Positions 37,722 to 49,997 are shown, numbered from the stretch's first letter. The stretch is DNA of 64,000 nucleotides from Phycomyces blakesleeanus NRRL 1555(-) (GCF_001638985.1 NW_017265135.1:3495545-3559544), one strand, 5' to 3'. Made by a program: numbers and translations. The notes: generated from the letters alone by a model not told the origin.

Positions 37722-39238
37722 TGTTGTGGTGGTTGAAGTTGAAGAAGTTTTTAAGAGGAAGAATTCAAGATTTGAAATTAGGAACGAAGATTCGTGAGAA
37801 CTTGTGTAGGTTTTGTTTATTGAGAAAGATTTTGTATCAAAGTTTGACCAGGTTCCTACACTGAACTACTACTGCTATTTATATTGTTTTGGATTGGGAA
37901 AATTATATGACTGGGGTCAGGTAATCGATCCTATCTGAGCCTTAATCAGAGCAACGTGATCTTGGGATAATTAATGTATGATTAATTATATAAATGTGTG
38001 TAGTCCCAATGAAGTATTAACATCGAAAGTAAATGTGTTTATGAGTTATAATTATGCTTATAATAATCCACTGATGTATCCCATATTATGGTGATATCAT
38101 CATATGAAATATAATCACTATCATGCATGCTAAACCTGTGTGTTAAATAATAAAGTAATCGGTAGACACCTTTGACTGGAATAGCTGAGGCCTTATATTA
38201 TTTCCTTCAGACTTATTCTCAATTACAGCAGTAGTCAATACTCATTTACAACACTCTGAACTAGAGCTGGACTCTCCGTATGCATCCTGTATTTAAAACA
38301 AAAGAAAACAGAAATAAACCTTACAAACAAATATTTTAATATTCTCTTTTCCTATTCAATCAAAGATCTTCAATAAAATTTTGAGCTTTTCAATGGCTCT
38401 ATATAAAAAAATTAATATATACTACAGGAAAAAATGAGGTTTTATGGCTGTTTCTGACAGTTTGACAAGGCAGCTTTATATATTATGGGAGTTTTTTGAT
38501 ATCAAATATGAGTTTGATTTTCTCTCAAGCATTTTAATTGGTTTAAAGAATTTAAGATTTTTGAAATATCAAATTAAAACAATTTTTCAAGATATTATGT
38601 CTATATTAGGTAACTTGAAAAAAGTAAGCATTTATAAATGGATTTTTCTGGGGTTTTACCAAAAACAAAAAATAACTTGTTGAAAATCATGAATTTTTAT
38701 TAAAGATGTTGTAAATGAGTATTGACTACTGCTGTAATTGAGAATAAGTCTGAAGGAAATAATATAAGGCCTCAGCTATTCCAGTCAAAGGTGTCTACCG
38801 ATTACTTTATTATTTAACACACAGGTTTAGCATGCATGATAGTGATTATATTTCATATGATGATATCACCATAATATGGGATACATCAGTGGATTATTAT
38901 AAGCATAATTAGAACTCATAAACACATTTACTTTCAATGTTAATACTTCATTGGGACTACACACATTTATATAATTAATCATACATTAATTATCCCAAGA
39001 TCACGTTGCTCTGATTAAGGCTCAGATAGGATCGATTACCTGACCCCAGTCATATAATTTCTCCAATCCAAAACAATATAAATAGCAGTAGTAGTTCAGT
39101 GTAGGAACCTGGTCAAACTTTGATACAAAATCTTTCTCAATAAACAAAACCTACACAAGTTCTCACGAATCTTCATTCCTAATTTCAAATCTTGAATTCT
39201 TCCTCTTAAAAACTTCTTCAACTTCAACCACCACAACA
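37722..39238. mobile_element. Foldback element with 531-bp inverted arms (copy A)
   Basis: The left arm 37722-38252 and right arm 38708-39238 are nearly identical inverted repeats, each with outer end TGTTGTGGTGGTTGAAG. The 455-bp core contains a CACTA-like terminus at 38420. No transposase lies inside. The arms hold short open frames that share the same sequence by reflection and are not real genes. Two further partial copies exist in the window (42486-42849 plus 47634-47783, and 57405-57663). Long arms without coding are typical of foldback or MULE-type non-autonomous elements. No target duplication was recognised. Confidence 0.75.
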
Positions 39239-39284
39239 AAGGGTGTTCACAACTTTGGAAGGAAAATCTTAAAATCTTTTTCAA

Positions 39285-40260
39285 TTGTATTTGCCCTGGT
39301 TTCCAATGAGCAAAATGGTTCTTATATTTGTTTTTTTGGAACTAATCCAGACACTTGCTTTTGAGAACAAGCAATTTATCACTCTGTTTGTAACATACAA
39401 GTGTTCTGCTTTGATGAATGCACTTGACACTATTTTCTCAGAAAACAAGAAGCTTTTGTGCTACTCGCATATGCTGAACAGTGTGAAAAAAGCTTTCTCT
39501 GAGAAAACAAACTTCATTGCCAAGAAAAAAGAGCTTATGAATTATGTAAGCCGCACGATCCATAGTAGAACTAAGATGAAGTTCAACTTGGCTCTCCTAA
39601 AGATCAACAATGCTTGTACTAGACTAGAAATAGATGATAACAAGGCCAGAGCGCTGGCATAAACCTACTTCTCTAAAAAGTGGTTGAATTCCAAGGATAA
39701 GTGGGCAGAATATATCACTAGCAAGCTTATGCATTTTGGGTGTACCATCACTCAGCAAGTAGAAAGTGCTCATCAAACCTTTAAGAGAGACATCTCTGCT
39801 ATTTCTTCTCTGGAATTAGTCTTTAAGAGTGTGACCAAATACATTGAAAGGCTGGAAATAAATTTTCAAGCAACAAGAACACGAGAATCAAATACAATTA
39901 ATGCTCTTATTGGACAAAACCAACATCTCTTTCATCTCTTCATGAAGGTATCAAAGCAAGCATTGTTTATATTAAATCAGGGGCTCTGTTTACCAGAATA
40001 TGCTGAGAAACTCTATTATATGAACAAAGTTTAATATGGCCTATCTTGTCATCATACCCTACCAGTAGAAAGAAATCTTCAGATCTCTGATCTATCAGAT
40101 AAATGTGTTATTGATGCTAGAAAGAAAGACAAAGCATGCGATCAACCAAATATGCAAGTTTCTGTCATTGAAAAACCCGAGGAGTGAATAAGTGAAATAA
40201 TTAAGCTTGAAGCTTTATTCCACTTTTGCAAAGGCAACCAGCAAATTGCTGATCTTTTAA
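39285..40260 (+). pseudogene. Decayed MULE-type transposase fragment
   Basis: A frame at 39285-39659 contains CSALMNALDTIFSENKKLLC, which resembles the MULE transposase core (DxxxALxNAIxxxFPxxxHLLCxWH). After one in-frame TAA at 39660 the same frame continues to 40034 (SKKWLNSKDKWAEY, TTQQVESAHQTFKRD-like). Then, after another stop, it continues with GLSCHHTLPVER, like the GLPCAH zinc-knuckle tail of this family. The N-terminal part is missing and the catalytic set is incomplete. It adjoins foldback copy A, but no shared termini were seen. Confidence 0.6.
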
Positions 40261-40622
40261 AAAAATGAAAAAAGTTGCAAATGACTTTGATAACAAAAAT
40301 AGTCACTCTTCTATCAAACTGCAGGCATTAGAAAATGTCAAGTATCCAAGAAAACACAAAGACAACAGCCGTTCTAAATACTTGCCAAAGGACTTTGGTC
40401 ACCCAATGTGAAGAAAGACAAGTATCTTGGCTGAAACTATAAGTTTCATGATTTACTTATATTAAACATAGGACAAAACTAATGATCTTAATGGAATAAT
40501 AGGCAGAGATTAAGGCAATATACTAACAAAAGATTACAAAGATGGTTGAAAAGAGTTTTTCTAGCCTTAAGATCACAAAAAAAACAAAACAACAATATGA
40601 AAAAAATCGAAAAAGAGTCTCT

Positions 40623-41165
40623 TGTGGTATTTCAAGTACAAAACAATAGAAAATAATAAATTTGATAATAGAAACGTATAGAAATACTTTGAGACTTTAT
40701 ATCAGCTGTCCTTTATTCATAAATAAAAAGTGTTTCTTTTTATAAGAAAACATAATCTGCCCTTGTCATTACGTCTTAGTTTCTTAAGACTTTCTTCCTT
40801 TACTATATTTAATTATTAGAGTGTATTTACTGCTTAACTAGTGTTGGTGTTACAATTATAACATCAAGCCATAAATCGTACTTCTTTAGCTATTAGCTAT
40901 TCTTTTCTCTTTTACACTAGAGCTTTAGAACTTTCTACTAATTTAGCTCCATATTGCTCTGACACAGTTTATCCGGCAGTATGATATAATTATCTTAACA
41001 ATCTTTAAGATATTATCTACAGTACTAGCTGTAATAATTATTGGGCTGATTACTTAATCGTTTATATATATTTTATACTGACAAAATGATAGTTACTATA
41101 CTATCCCAATATGAATATGTTTTTATATATAATAAATCCAACATCCGAGTGTCTGGATCACCATA
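40623..41165 (-). mobile_element. Solo LTR (543 bp) of the Ty3/gypsy-type family, with TCTCT duplication
   Basis: A reverse-orientation copy of the LTRs at 49998-50540 and 52621-53163, same length. On the plus strand it starts TGTGGTATTTCAAG and ends GGATCACCATA, where the family end is CCACA, so one terminal base is mutated. TCTCT flanks both sides (40618-40622 and 41166-41170). This is a perfect 5-bp target duplication, which marks a true insertion later reduced to a solo LTR by recombination between LTRs. Confidence 0.88.
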
Positions 41166-41170
41166 TCTCT

Positions 41171-42485
41171 CAACTCAGGTAAGATACGTTTTTAATTTAA
41201 AGTTTGATTGAGCTTATGAGAAGAACTCTTGTCATATATATATATAACTTTCTTAGTCAATGCTATCAAAAACAAAATAAAACAAATTGAAAAGAAGCCT
41301 CTTGACCCAGATAAAATACACTATTCTTTTACAGTGTGGTTGAATTCATGAAAAGTAATTTAATACTAATACTAATATTTGTTTTAGTCGATGCCACCAA
41401 AAACAAGTAAAACAAAAGCCTCTCAATCTAGATAATATGCTTTCTTATTTTATAGTAATTTAATCCAGAAAGAGAAATATTGCCTTATACTTATACACTT
41501 TTTAGTTGATACCACAAAAGAAATAAGGTTTAAAATACCTGATACAGCTCAAGAAGTTTATTAGTATGACTATCATATCTCTGTTGGCAAGAGTTTTAAA
41601 TATCAGCCCGACTTTTATGTCTCTCATGAGATGGTCAATGATGTCAAAAGTGGATTTAGCTCTACTGCTGACAGGTTGTGTGGTTTTTGGGTCCTTGCCC
41701 ACTTGATCTACAAAGATCAAAATAAGTTTCCACTTGTGAAAGGAATATGCTAGCTGCCCTGCCAAAATACAAAACAATATATATAAATACCTTTAGTACT
41801 GACATAAGCTAACTAGAAAAAAATAATTCAGCATGGTTCTCAACTCGATCACAGCAACACCAGCAACATCAGCAATACCAATACCAATACCAACACCAAT
41901 TTCATCTCAGTATGTTCAGATACTAATATGTGATTTAACATATTCGACTGTGCTCAACTAGCTGCAGACACATATACATAACTAGTCTGCGTCTACTCAG
42001 ACAATCTTAACACTCCCTCAACAATCTTTCTTCTATTTGCCCTTCCCAACAATAAAACTAAACAACAATAACAACCTCTGACTTTTAATCATATTAATAG
42101 TAATCACTGAAAAACAGTTGATCTTTCCTATAATATCTTTAGAAAATGGTCAGCCATTCCTGAATTTTTTTTTTAGGTTGTGTCAGAAATAAGATTGATG
42201 ATAACTTTGATACTTACTGAAATAAGTTCAAAGAATTTAGCAAACATGATTGCTAAAATATCATGCTCTCTCTTCATTCTGATCTAGATCAACTAATTAA
42301 TATTATTTCAAAATAATTTTTTTTTGATATTCTTTTCTATTTTTTTACTCTTTTAATTATACTTTATTACTTATATTTTATTAGCTAGAACTTTTCTTAT
42401 TTATTTACTTATTTACTTTTATATTTTATTAGCTAGACAATTTTTTGAAATCTTTATAAACCTTACCAATTTATTTCTTTGCATC
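41171..42485. other. AT-rich interval with decayed repeat sequence
   Basis: No supported gene. A minus-strand open frame at 41502-41777 (SRAKSTFDIIDHLMRDIKVG...) looks like transposon-derived coding but I cannot name a family. A CAGCAAC/CAATAC tandem tract lies near 41862-41900. Confidence 0.4.
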
Positions 42486-42849
42486 TGTTGTGATGGTTTG
42501 AAGGTTTTAAGAAGTTGTTAAGAATTCAAGATTTGAAAGTGAGGAATAAAGATTTGTAAAAACTTGTGTAGATTTTGTTTATTGTGAAAAGATTTGGTAT
42601 CAAAATTTGACAAGGTTCCTATACTGAACTATCACTGCTATTTATATTGTTTTGGATTGGGAAAATTATATGACTGGGGTCAGATAATCGATTCTATCTG
42701 AGTCTTAATCAGAGCAATACAATCTTCGAATAATTAATGTATAATTAATTATATAAATGTGTGTAGTCCCAACAAAGTATTAACATTGAAAGTCAATGTG
42801 TTTATAAGCTATAATTATACTTATAATAATTCACTAATGTATCTCATAT
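42486..42849. repeat. Foldback family copy B, outer part of left arm
   Basis: Matches the left arm of copy A from TGTTGTGATGG onward with scattered substitutions. It is cut at a TAT by the CACTA element starting at 42850. The remainder of the arm resumes at 47634. Confidence 0.8.
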
Positions 42850-43194
42850 AACTACGGGAAAAAAGGGACGTTTTTTGTAATTGTGACTTCATTTTTGGCT
42901 TATAATTATTAAAAATAGCCAAAAATGCAGAATGAAACAAGAAAATCTCTGTTTTTTGAAATAGCTGATAAAAAGCAAATTGATTACCTAGAATTAGATC
43001 TCAGAGGAGACAAAAGTACATTTTAACTACAGATTTTACATTTTTAGCATGTATAGATTGAAATCAAGAACTATTAAAAGTCAGAGGTAAAAGACAAGGA
43101 AAATATCTAAACTTTCTGCTGCAAAGATGAAATTTGTTAAGACAATTTGAAAAAAAAATGTATTACAATAAAAAACAAATTAAAGGTCTCTATA

Positions 43195-46079
43195 TTAACC
43201 AAGATTTAATTTTGGGCTGCGGTTAAGTTCTGGCCACACTATATATTTTGTTGTTGTTGGTGTTGTTGTACTGCCCATTGCATCTGACACCACAAGACCA
43301 ACCAACTCCTTGACGTCTGCCAGGTGGACTACCTTTGGTTTGAGCTGACCATTTACTACCACTGGAATATCATTGTATAATACAGTGCTATATATCAGCA
43401 CCAAAACAAGGGGCCACCTTTTACTAGAATTCTCATGTTCAAAGAAAAGAATTACTTTTCCAAAGAAGTCTTTTGCCATGGGAGTGTATTGGCGACATAC
43501 ATTTGTGAACAGATCGACTTGCATCTGAAGACAAATGTGATGTGCCTTTCTTAATGTTTTTTGGGAAAATGAGAAGTCAACCACACAGTCCTTAATAAAA
43601 GCTTTGTGGCTAGTTATTATAGCTGGTTCAATCGTCCCGCATTCCACCCCCTTTGATCTATAAAAGTCTCGAATAAGAATCAGAAGACAAGAAATGTCTT
43701 CAAAACTGTCATCAATTGTTTTATATCCTAAAGGTCCCCAGAACTCGATATCGGAATCTGCACTAACATGCTTGCCCTCACTAGTAATTAGCCAACCAGC
43801 AGACATATCCTCATACTGTAATACAACATCTCTCCATTTGCCTCCTTCAGAATCAGTCAACAATTGCCATGTACGAGCCAGCCAGACCATTACGTTTCCA
43901 GCATTCATGCCAATTGCCAAATTGCTTTTGATGGCATGAGAGTACTTGCCAATAGCATGCTCTACTGATCTTGTGCTGTATGCGCGTGGAGGACCAAAGG
44001 CACCAATCATATTGGGGTAATGTTGTAGAAGGTGCTGGTTGATAGTAAAGACCGTTATTTCTATTTTATTATTTTGATAAAGGTCTTTGAGATACATGTT
44101 TCATGATTGTAATTTTCTAGAAGAAAATTATAAGTGGCAAGAAAAAAAAACACTGAATCTTATTAAACATATCTTTTTATAGAGGTTTGTTTCTCTGCTG
44201 ATAACTCCCAGCTCATGAGTAAGTTAAAAGCTTGCACAAGTCCAAGCAATGCTTTTCTGGCAGTTGTATTTCTTACACGCTCAGCCACCAGTGTAGGGAC
44301 AACAAAGAGAAGGAAGTCGGCACAATCTACAGTCTTGAAGTACCTACTGTACTTGGATACGTTTCTCCAAGAGCCATGAAATGCTGTTGGAACTGTTTTT
44401 CTTGTTGCTACCATTGCCACGCCGATTTCCTTAAGTACATTAGCAGGAAGAAACAGAGAGTGTTTAATTCCATACTTTCCACCAATAAGTCCCCAGACCT
44501 GTTTGCCTATTCTATGGCAAAGGCCATGAATCTCGTCAAGGGTAAAAAAGAATGGGCCCATGAATGATGCCAGTGAAGAAAGAGGAGATTGTCCTACAAG
44601 ACTCTTGCTAGACAAATTTGCTGGATCAAAGTTTTAGAAGCTTTCCAAAGTGCGCATAGTGATGTCTGTCAAAGATCTAAAATATTGGCCATGGCCAGGA
44701 GTTTGGCCCACAACATTACAGATTCAACAACCACTTTTGCTCATATGGCCAGTGTGACATGCCAGTTTCGCCACTGCCAGAATATCACCAGTTACCACAA
44801 GGACATGGACCTTTGTGTGGATGGTGAGAGTTGGGGTCACAACAATCATTCCTTCCTCCTGGAGTACCTTGAGGTCTGCCAAGGTTGGCTTCAAAAATGA
44901 CCAAAAGTCAAGTAGTGCGGAAGGACCTGAGATTATTGCAATTTGCAACATCTGGCTTTTCTCATAATGGACCATTAGAGAAAGATTAAGAACTGTGGCA
45001 TGCAGAATAGTAATCGAACTGGGGACGTTATGAGGCGCAAATCCATTGACAGACAAAGAAATTGCAACATCATTTTCACCGGAGAAAAGGTGCTTGATTG
45101 ACTGGTATGTGTGCCTGGCAAAAATTTCTACCTTGCTGCCATCTGCCTTTTGCTCATGATTGTGGTGGTATAACATCTCGTGTCTGGTATCACTGTTGGC
45201 CAAAGAAAGGGCAATTTACCTTGCCAAAGAAATCTGGACCATGGTTTTCTCAGCAATGGGCATACCATCCTTATCCGTTTTGTTGCTTTTGTAGCGAGCT
45301 TTGCCACAACGTTTGCAAGCAACCTTCTCTGCCACGTTAAACATCATAAATCCGCTTTGGCAGACGTCATACACTGTTTCTTCTACACCAGAGAAATGCT
45401 TCAAGAGCTCCTTGCCCAGGTATGGTGTACACACTCTGTACGTTATCTTGGTTGACATCTCCAGAATGTTGTTGAGATGTGCAGCAAGCTTCTTGTGGGC
45501 TTGACAGGAAATGCCAAAGTCATTGATGATTTTAATAAACTCCAGGTTCTTTGCATCATTGTTGCTTAGGACAGGAGAAGGTTGGCTGAAATCGAAAACC
45601 AAGGGAGAGGTGGCACTTTTGCTTCCATCTATGTCAACTGATTCTCTCATGTTGCTCTCATATTCAATATCATACTTTAGTTAAGAAAAGAGCAGTTAGT
45701 ATTATGTATTTATATATATATGTATATCTTACCATGGGCTTATCAAGGTCAGTGTTGTTGCTAATGTCACTGATTTCATTGCTAATCATGTTTGTGTTCT
45801 CTCTGTTTGTTTAAAGCATTAATATCATTAATACATAGTCCATCTTTTTTTTATTTTCTATTTTTTTCAAACTCACTCAAGCATCAAGCTAGGAATTGCT
45901 GATAACATAAACTGGCTTGACTCAGAAGAGGAGTCATCTTCTGATACTTCGTTATTCATCATAGCTTTCAGCATCTTTCCCAGGCATAGCTTTTGACATG
46001 CCACAGCAATTGCTTTATTGCTGTAACATGTATGGCACAATTGATATTCATAGGGAAGGGTGTTTGTAATAGAGAACAT
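43195..46079 (-). pseudogene. Tnp2-like CACTA transposase, inactivated by stops
   Basis: Coding fragments in order on the minus strand are 46079-45873, about 45660-44163 (one reading frame with stops) and 44097-43195. The N-terminal zone has paired Cys motifs (YQLCHTCYSNK). Then comes the family-typical VYDVCQSGFMMF followed by a CKRCGKARY zinc-like pair. The core has LSVNGFAPHN, QIAIISGPSALLDFWSFLKP and VVTGDILAVAKLACHTGHMS. A DUF4218-like part contains FTINQHLLQHYPNMIGAFGP and SVEHAIGKYSHAIKS. At least three stops interrupt this frame (TAA at about 45218, TGA after SKSGC near 44720, TAA near 44635), all explainable as CAA or CGA changed by C to T. The element itself is therefore not autonomous now. 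Confidence 0.8.
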
Positions 46080-46431
46080 TTTTAGAAAAGTGGAATAGAT
46101 CACTTTAGATAAGTAAGAATAGAGATAATTGAGTTATGTATGCAAACCTCTGTATTTAATTGTTTGAAGACAATGATGGCATAGATAATTCAAATATCAT
46201 CCAAAAGTCCAAAAGGGTAATAAAATATGATATATTGTTATTACAGCTACTTTACAAATAATAATTCTCATTAAACTAATATATTTGCACAAAGAATATA
46301 AATTTAATAAAAATAACAAAAAAAACATTCCTTTCTCTTTCCCCCCTTTTTCATATCAAACCCATATTCCTCACTTTTTTTTTATAATTATAAGCAATAT
46401 AGATTATTTAATTTTCTAGCTATTTCAGAAT

Positions 46432-46976
46432 ATGCAAGAAATACTTCTTGCCTTGGAAAAAGGCCAACAAGGACTTCAGAAGGAGCAAGAAAAGATACGT
46501 CTAGAAATTTCCGATATACACAAAAACATGAATGGCCAAACAATTCCAAAGTCAACTCCAGTCCATAATGTAAGAAAACATAAAAGAATATAAAGCATAC
46601 AAACTAATATAAAATCATACAGAATATTGGTGGGCCAACTACAAGACCAGTTCCAAATATAAAAACCATAACTCTGAGACATATATACAAAATGATGGGC
46701 CAAGATCTTGGGGTATAACTAAGCAAAGAAAACAAGGCAACACTCAACACTTGCACCCATCTTGTCTGTGATGAATTGGCCCTAATGCATTCCGTACAAG
46801 CTCTAGGATCAAATCCAAGCTGGAGCTCAATATCCCAAGAAGACAAGAACTACATGTGCACCAGGCATGCACTTTTACTCAAAAGAAACGGCATAGACTT
46901 TACCAGATGTCACAAGAACTGGGCATCCATTGCAAAAGTTAGTCAATTATGGAAAAACCGTAAAAAGCGACAGTAA
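46432..46976 (+). pseudogene. Second ORF of CACTA element 1, divergent from the transposase
   Basis: Exons 46432-46569 and 46623-46976 (GTAAGA...ATACAG intron of 53 nt) form one frame of 163 residues broken by a single TAA at 46716. The N-terminus is a charged coiled coil (LLALEKGQQGLQKEQEKIRL). The C-terminal 55 residues (PSWSSISQEDKNYM and CHKNWASIAKVSQLW) match the product at 61763-62305 in CACTA element 2. W and basic spacing suggests a small helical DNA-binding domain, but this is inference. The start lies 352 bp from the transposase ATG on the opposite strand. Confidence 0.65.
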
Positions 46977-47633
46977 ATTATAAGTCTATGCCTGATAGAT
47001 ACTATAAAATAGTATATTAATTATAAATAAAATATGTAGTAAATAAAAGATATCTGGCCAGTAAAATTTGTATATAATTAACTATTTTTAGTATAACAAC
47101 CAATAAAACATTCTCTATAAAACATATCTCTGTTACAACAACTAATAAAACACTTTTTATAAAATTTACTTCTGTTACAACAGCCAATAAAACATTTTTA
47201 TAAGATTTACTTCTGTTGCAGCACCCAATAAAATCATTTTATAAGCGAAATTTCAATTAAAAATAAATTCACCATCCAATTAAAAAGATAAAGAACCTAA
47301 ATTATATATAAATAAAAACCAATTAAGTGAACACTAGTTGTTAAGTGACCAATGATTCGAAATATAATCTTAAGCAAAAGTCTATAAGGCTCAATAAAAG
47401 TAAATCTTAAAATACAGCTCTCATATATAAGTGCCAATAAGAAAGCACATATAAGCTACAAAAAGATGTATTGGTAAATGAATAAAATCTCACATCTGTT
47501 AGATAGCAGAGTTATGTAATAATCCATAACAGGCAGGAAGTGGGAAAGGAGGCGAATGAAAAGCTCCCCCTGGGCAGCTTCCTGGGCAGCCCCCCAGGGA
47601 ACCCCCAGGGCCACCTCTTTTTTTCCCGTAATT

Positions 47634-47783
47634 TATTATGGTGATATAATCATATGAAATATAATCATTAGTGTGCATGATAAATCTGTATGTTAAATAA
47701 TAAAGTAGTTGGTAGACATCTTTGAATGGAATAGCTGAGAACTTATATTATTTCCTTCAGACTCACTCTAAGTTACAGCAGTA
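47634..47783. repeat. Foldback family copy B, inner part of left arm
   Basis: Continues copy B after the CACTA insertion (TATTATGGTGATATAATC...), matching copy A at about 38092-38235. It ends at CAGCAGTA, where a CACTGTAG terminus begins. Confidence 0.75.
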
Positions 47784-48330
47784 CACTGTAGAAACACCAC
47801 AGAAGATTTTTGATATCAAATATGAATTTTATTTACTTCCAAGCATTTTGATTGGTTTAAAAAATTCGAAGTTTTCGGAATATCAATTTAGAGCAATTTT
47901 CTAAGATATTATGTCTGCATTAGATAAATTCAAAAATGTAAGCATCCATAAATGGATTTTCTCAGGGTTTTACTAAAAACAAAAAATGACTTAGTGAAAA
48001 TCATGAATTTTTATTAAAGAAAATATTTATTGATATAAATTTTAAATAATACTGCCCATTGTACATCTGGGAGGCAAAGAAACAATATGATTCAAACTTG
48101 TTGAGATTAATTACAAGCTTGTTGTCATAATGAGTGTGCATGTCAAGCTTGCAAACCATTGTCAATTGATTGAGTGGAGTAGTTAGATCGTTAGAAAACC
48201 TTTGTGCAAGGAGAAACACTGGAAAAAAGTAGGAAAATACTGATGTGTATATATGGGCAAACAGTACTGGAATAACGTGATATAGCATAGTTGATATTTT
48301 TTCCACTAGGTTTTAAGGTCATCTAGCACT
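47784..48330. mobile_element. Remnant of a third CACTA-type element (left end)
   Basis: CACTGTAGAAAC at 47784 is the same terminal octamer as CACTA element 2. It is followed by a non-coding tract (ATATCAAATATGAATTT... to TTTTATTAAAG) shared with the core of foldback copy A (38493-38707). A minus-strand frame at 48001-48306 (CKLDMHTHYDNKLVINLN, then a FFASQMYNGQYYLKF end) may be the C-terminus of another transposase. Its continuation is unclear. Confidence 0.45.
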
Positions 48331-49997
48331 ATATATGCGAGACTTACAAACACTACAGTATATGTAAATGGGGGGTTCCGCAAGTAAGGTTTGGTAGCAC
48401 TTTTGATATACTCGTTATGCTTAATAAATAAATAAAAATATTTAAAACTACGGATTTATCTCAGTATTCTTGACACAGAACAGGAAAGGTCAAAGACGAA
48501 TTACATTATATATATTGCTCCAATGGTTTATCTGTACTACACCTCACCTTTACTGATCACCTATACTGACAGTTCTTTAAAATCTCCAATCATCAACAGC
48601 AAAAAAACACGTCTTTAAAATTATCAACCAGTAATATGTTCTTTATTTATTTGGTTTCCCGTTCTTATTAGGTTAATAGTGGCTTACGCTTTTATTTTTA
48701 TTGGAAAGAATAGAATGCTTCTAGGTTTCAAATCTAATAAAGCTATTCTATACCCTCAGTTACTTCTTGCTTGGCTGGCTTGTTATATTTGGGATAAAAA
48801 AATTTCTACAAAAAACAAATACCTGAAGAAAATGAGGTGCTCATTACCTTTTTTAGGGGTAAGAACAGTACTCTTTGAGAATAGATAAAACATTAGTGAT
48901 GGGAGTGCATGCATGTTTTATACTGCAAATTTTATGCACTAATTAATACTTACATTGGAAGTACCCAGTACAAATAGACAAAGAAATAAAATATTTACAG
49001 TAAAGCATGGGATTATGATTTCTTTGACTATAAAACAATAGGAAAGAATTAATTTTTGTGAATTGCGTGATAGAATAATTGATTTACATACCAAAGGCAA
49101 AGGATTTCTTTGCAGACCAAGATATTATCTGTAAAGCAGTAATATTGTCTCTAGTAGAGAATATACATTAATATACAGTATAAATAATATTATTGTATGT
49201 ATAGAAGTAAATAAAAGGCTTACCATGGCAATGATGGTAGCATGGGATGAAAGTTCTTGAGGAATAGCACGTTTGTAAGAGGGATGTTCATCTACAATAA
49301 AAATTATATTCAGTTAGATAAATATTAAAAAGAAATAGATTAAAATAAAATAAAATATTACCATGTCAATATCCGTGTTTGATTGTAGAGAGTATTTTTG
49401 GCGATGTGGCCTATATTAAAGAAAGAAAAAAGTCAGAATAATTGTATGGAATGATGGCATAAAGTATATTTACTAACTCTGGCTAATCCGGATTACTGTT
49501 GTGAAGATGGCGCATCAGAATGAGATGAAGAGTGAGTTTCTATAACATTAAAATATATTATTATTTTTTAGTTATACATAAAGAAGTATATATTTCTTTT
49601 AAAACAAAGAAAGTGTCTTACTATAAAACCTTGTGAGTGTAAAGAGTGAAGAGAGAGAAACAGAGAGAATACCTATGACAGATAAAAAAATTGATTCTTT
49701 TGTTCTTTGTAAAGAAGTATTTTGAACCAAAAACAATCTTACCAAAAAAATTTGCAAATATAACAAGAATTGAAAAGAGAGAGAAAAGAGGAAAATAACA
49801 AAAAACGAATAAAAAAAGTAAAAAAAAATCTTAAAAAAAAAGAAAAAAGTATGTTTAAAACAAAAGACTAAAATGAGTTCATCAAGTCCCAAAGCAATAT
49901 GAAAACCAATTTACATTCCAGTCATTACAAGAAGTATTAATAGAGATTCGTATATTAAATATATTTTGAATTATAAAATAAAAAAGGAAACAAGAGT
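48331..49997 (-). other. Decayed interval with exon-like blocks
   Basis: No intact gene. On the minus strand three short blocks with consensus splice signals line up: about 49414-49363, 49292-49224 (EHPSYKRAIPQELSSHATII) and 49131-49096. They could be exons of a captured or decayed gene. The family is not recognised. 49770-49870 is A-rich. Confidence 0.3.

Larger units (their letters stand above)
42850..47633. mobile_element. CACTA-type DNA transposon 1 (4784 bp), inserted in foldback copy B
   Basis: The left terminus AACTACGGGAAAAAA at 42850 and right terminus TTTTTTTCCCGTAATT ending at 47633 are inverted repeats. TAT is duplicated at 42847-42849 and 47634-47636, judged against intact copy A, which has one TAT at this site. 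A 3-bp duplication and a C/A-ACTA-G terminus are CACTA hallmarks; here the first base is A rather than C. Inside are a minus-strand Tnp2-like transposase remnant (43195-46079) and a plus-strand second ORF (46432-46976). The right subterminal zone (47530-47620) is GC-rich with repeated CCCCAGGG/CCTGGGCAGC motifs. Confidence 0.82.

Noticed and set aside
39096..39284. Open frame repeated at 37679 and 57416 (WLKLKKFLRGRIQDLKLG)
   Set aside because: Lies in the arms of the foldback repeat and is copied with it; no protein evidence.
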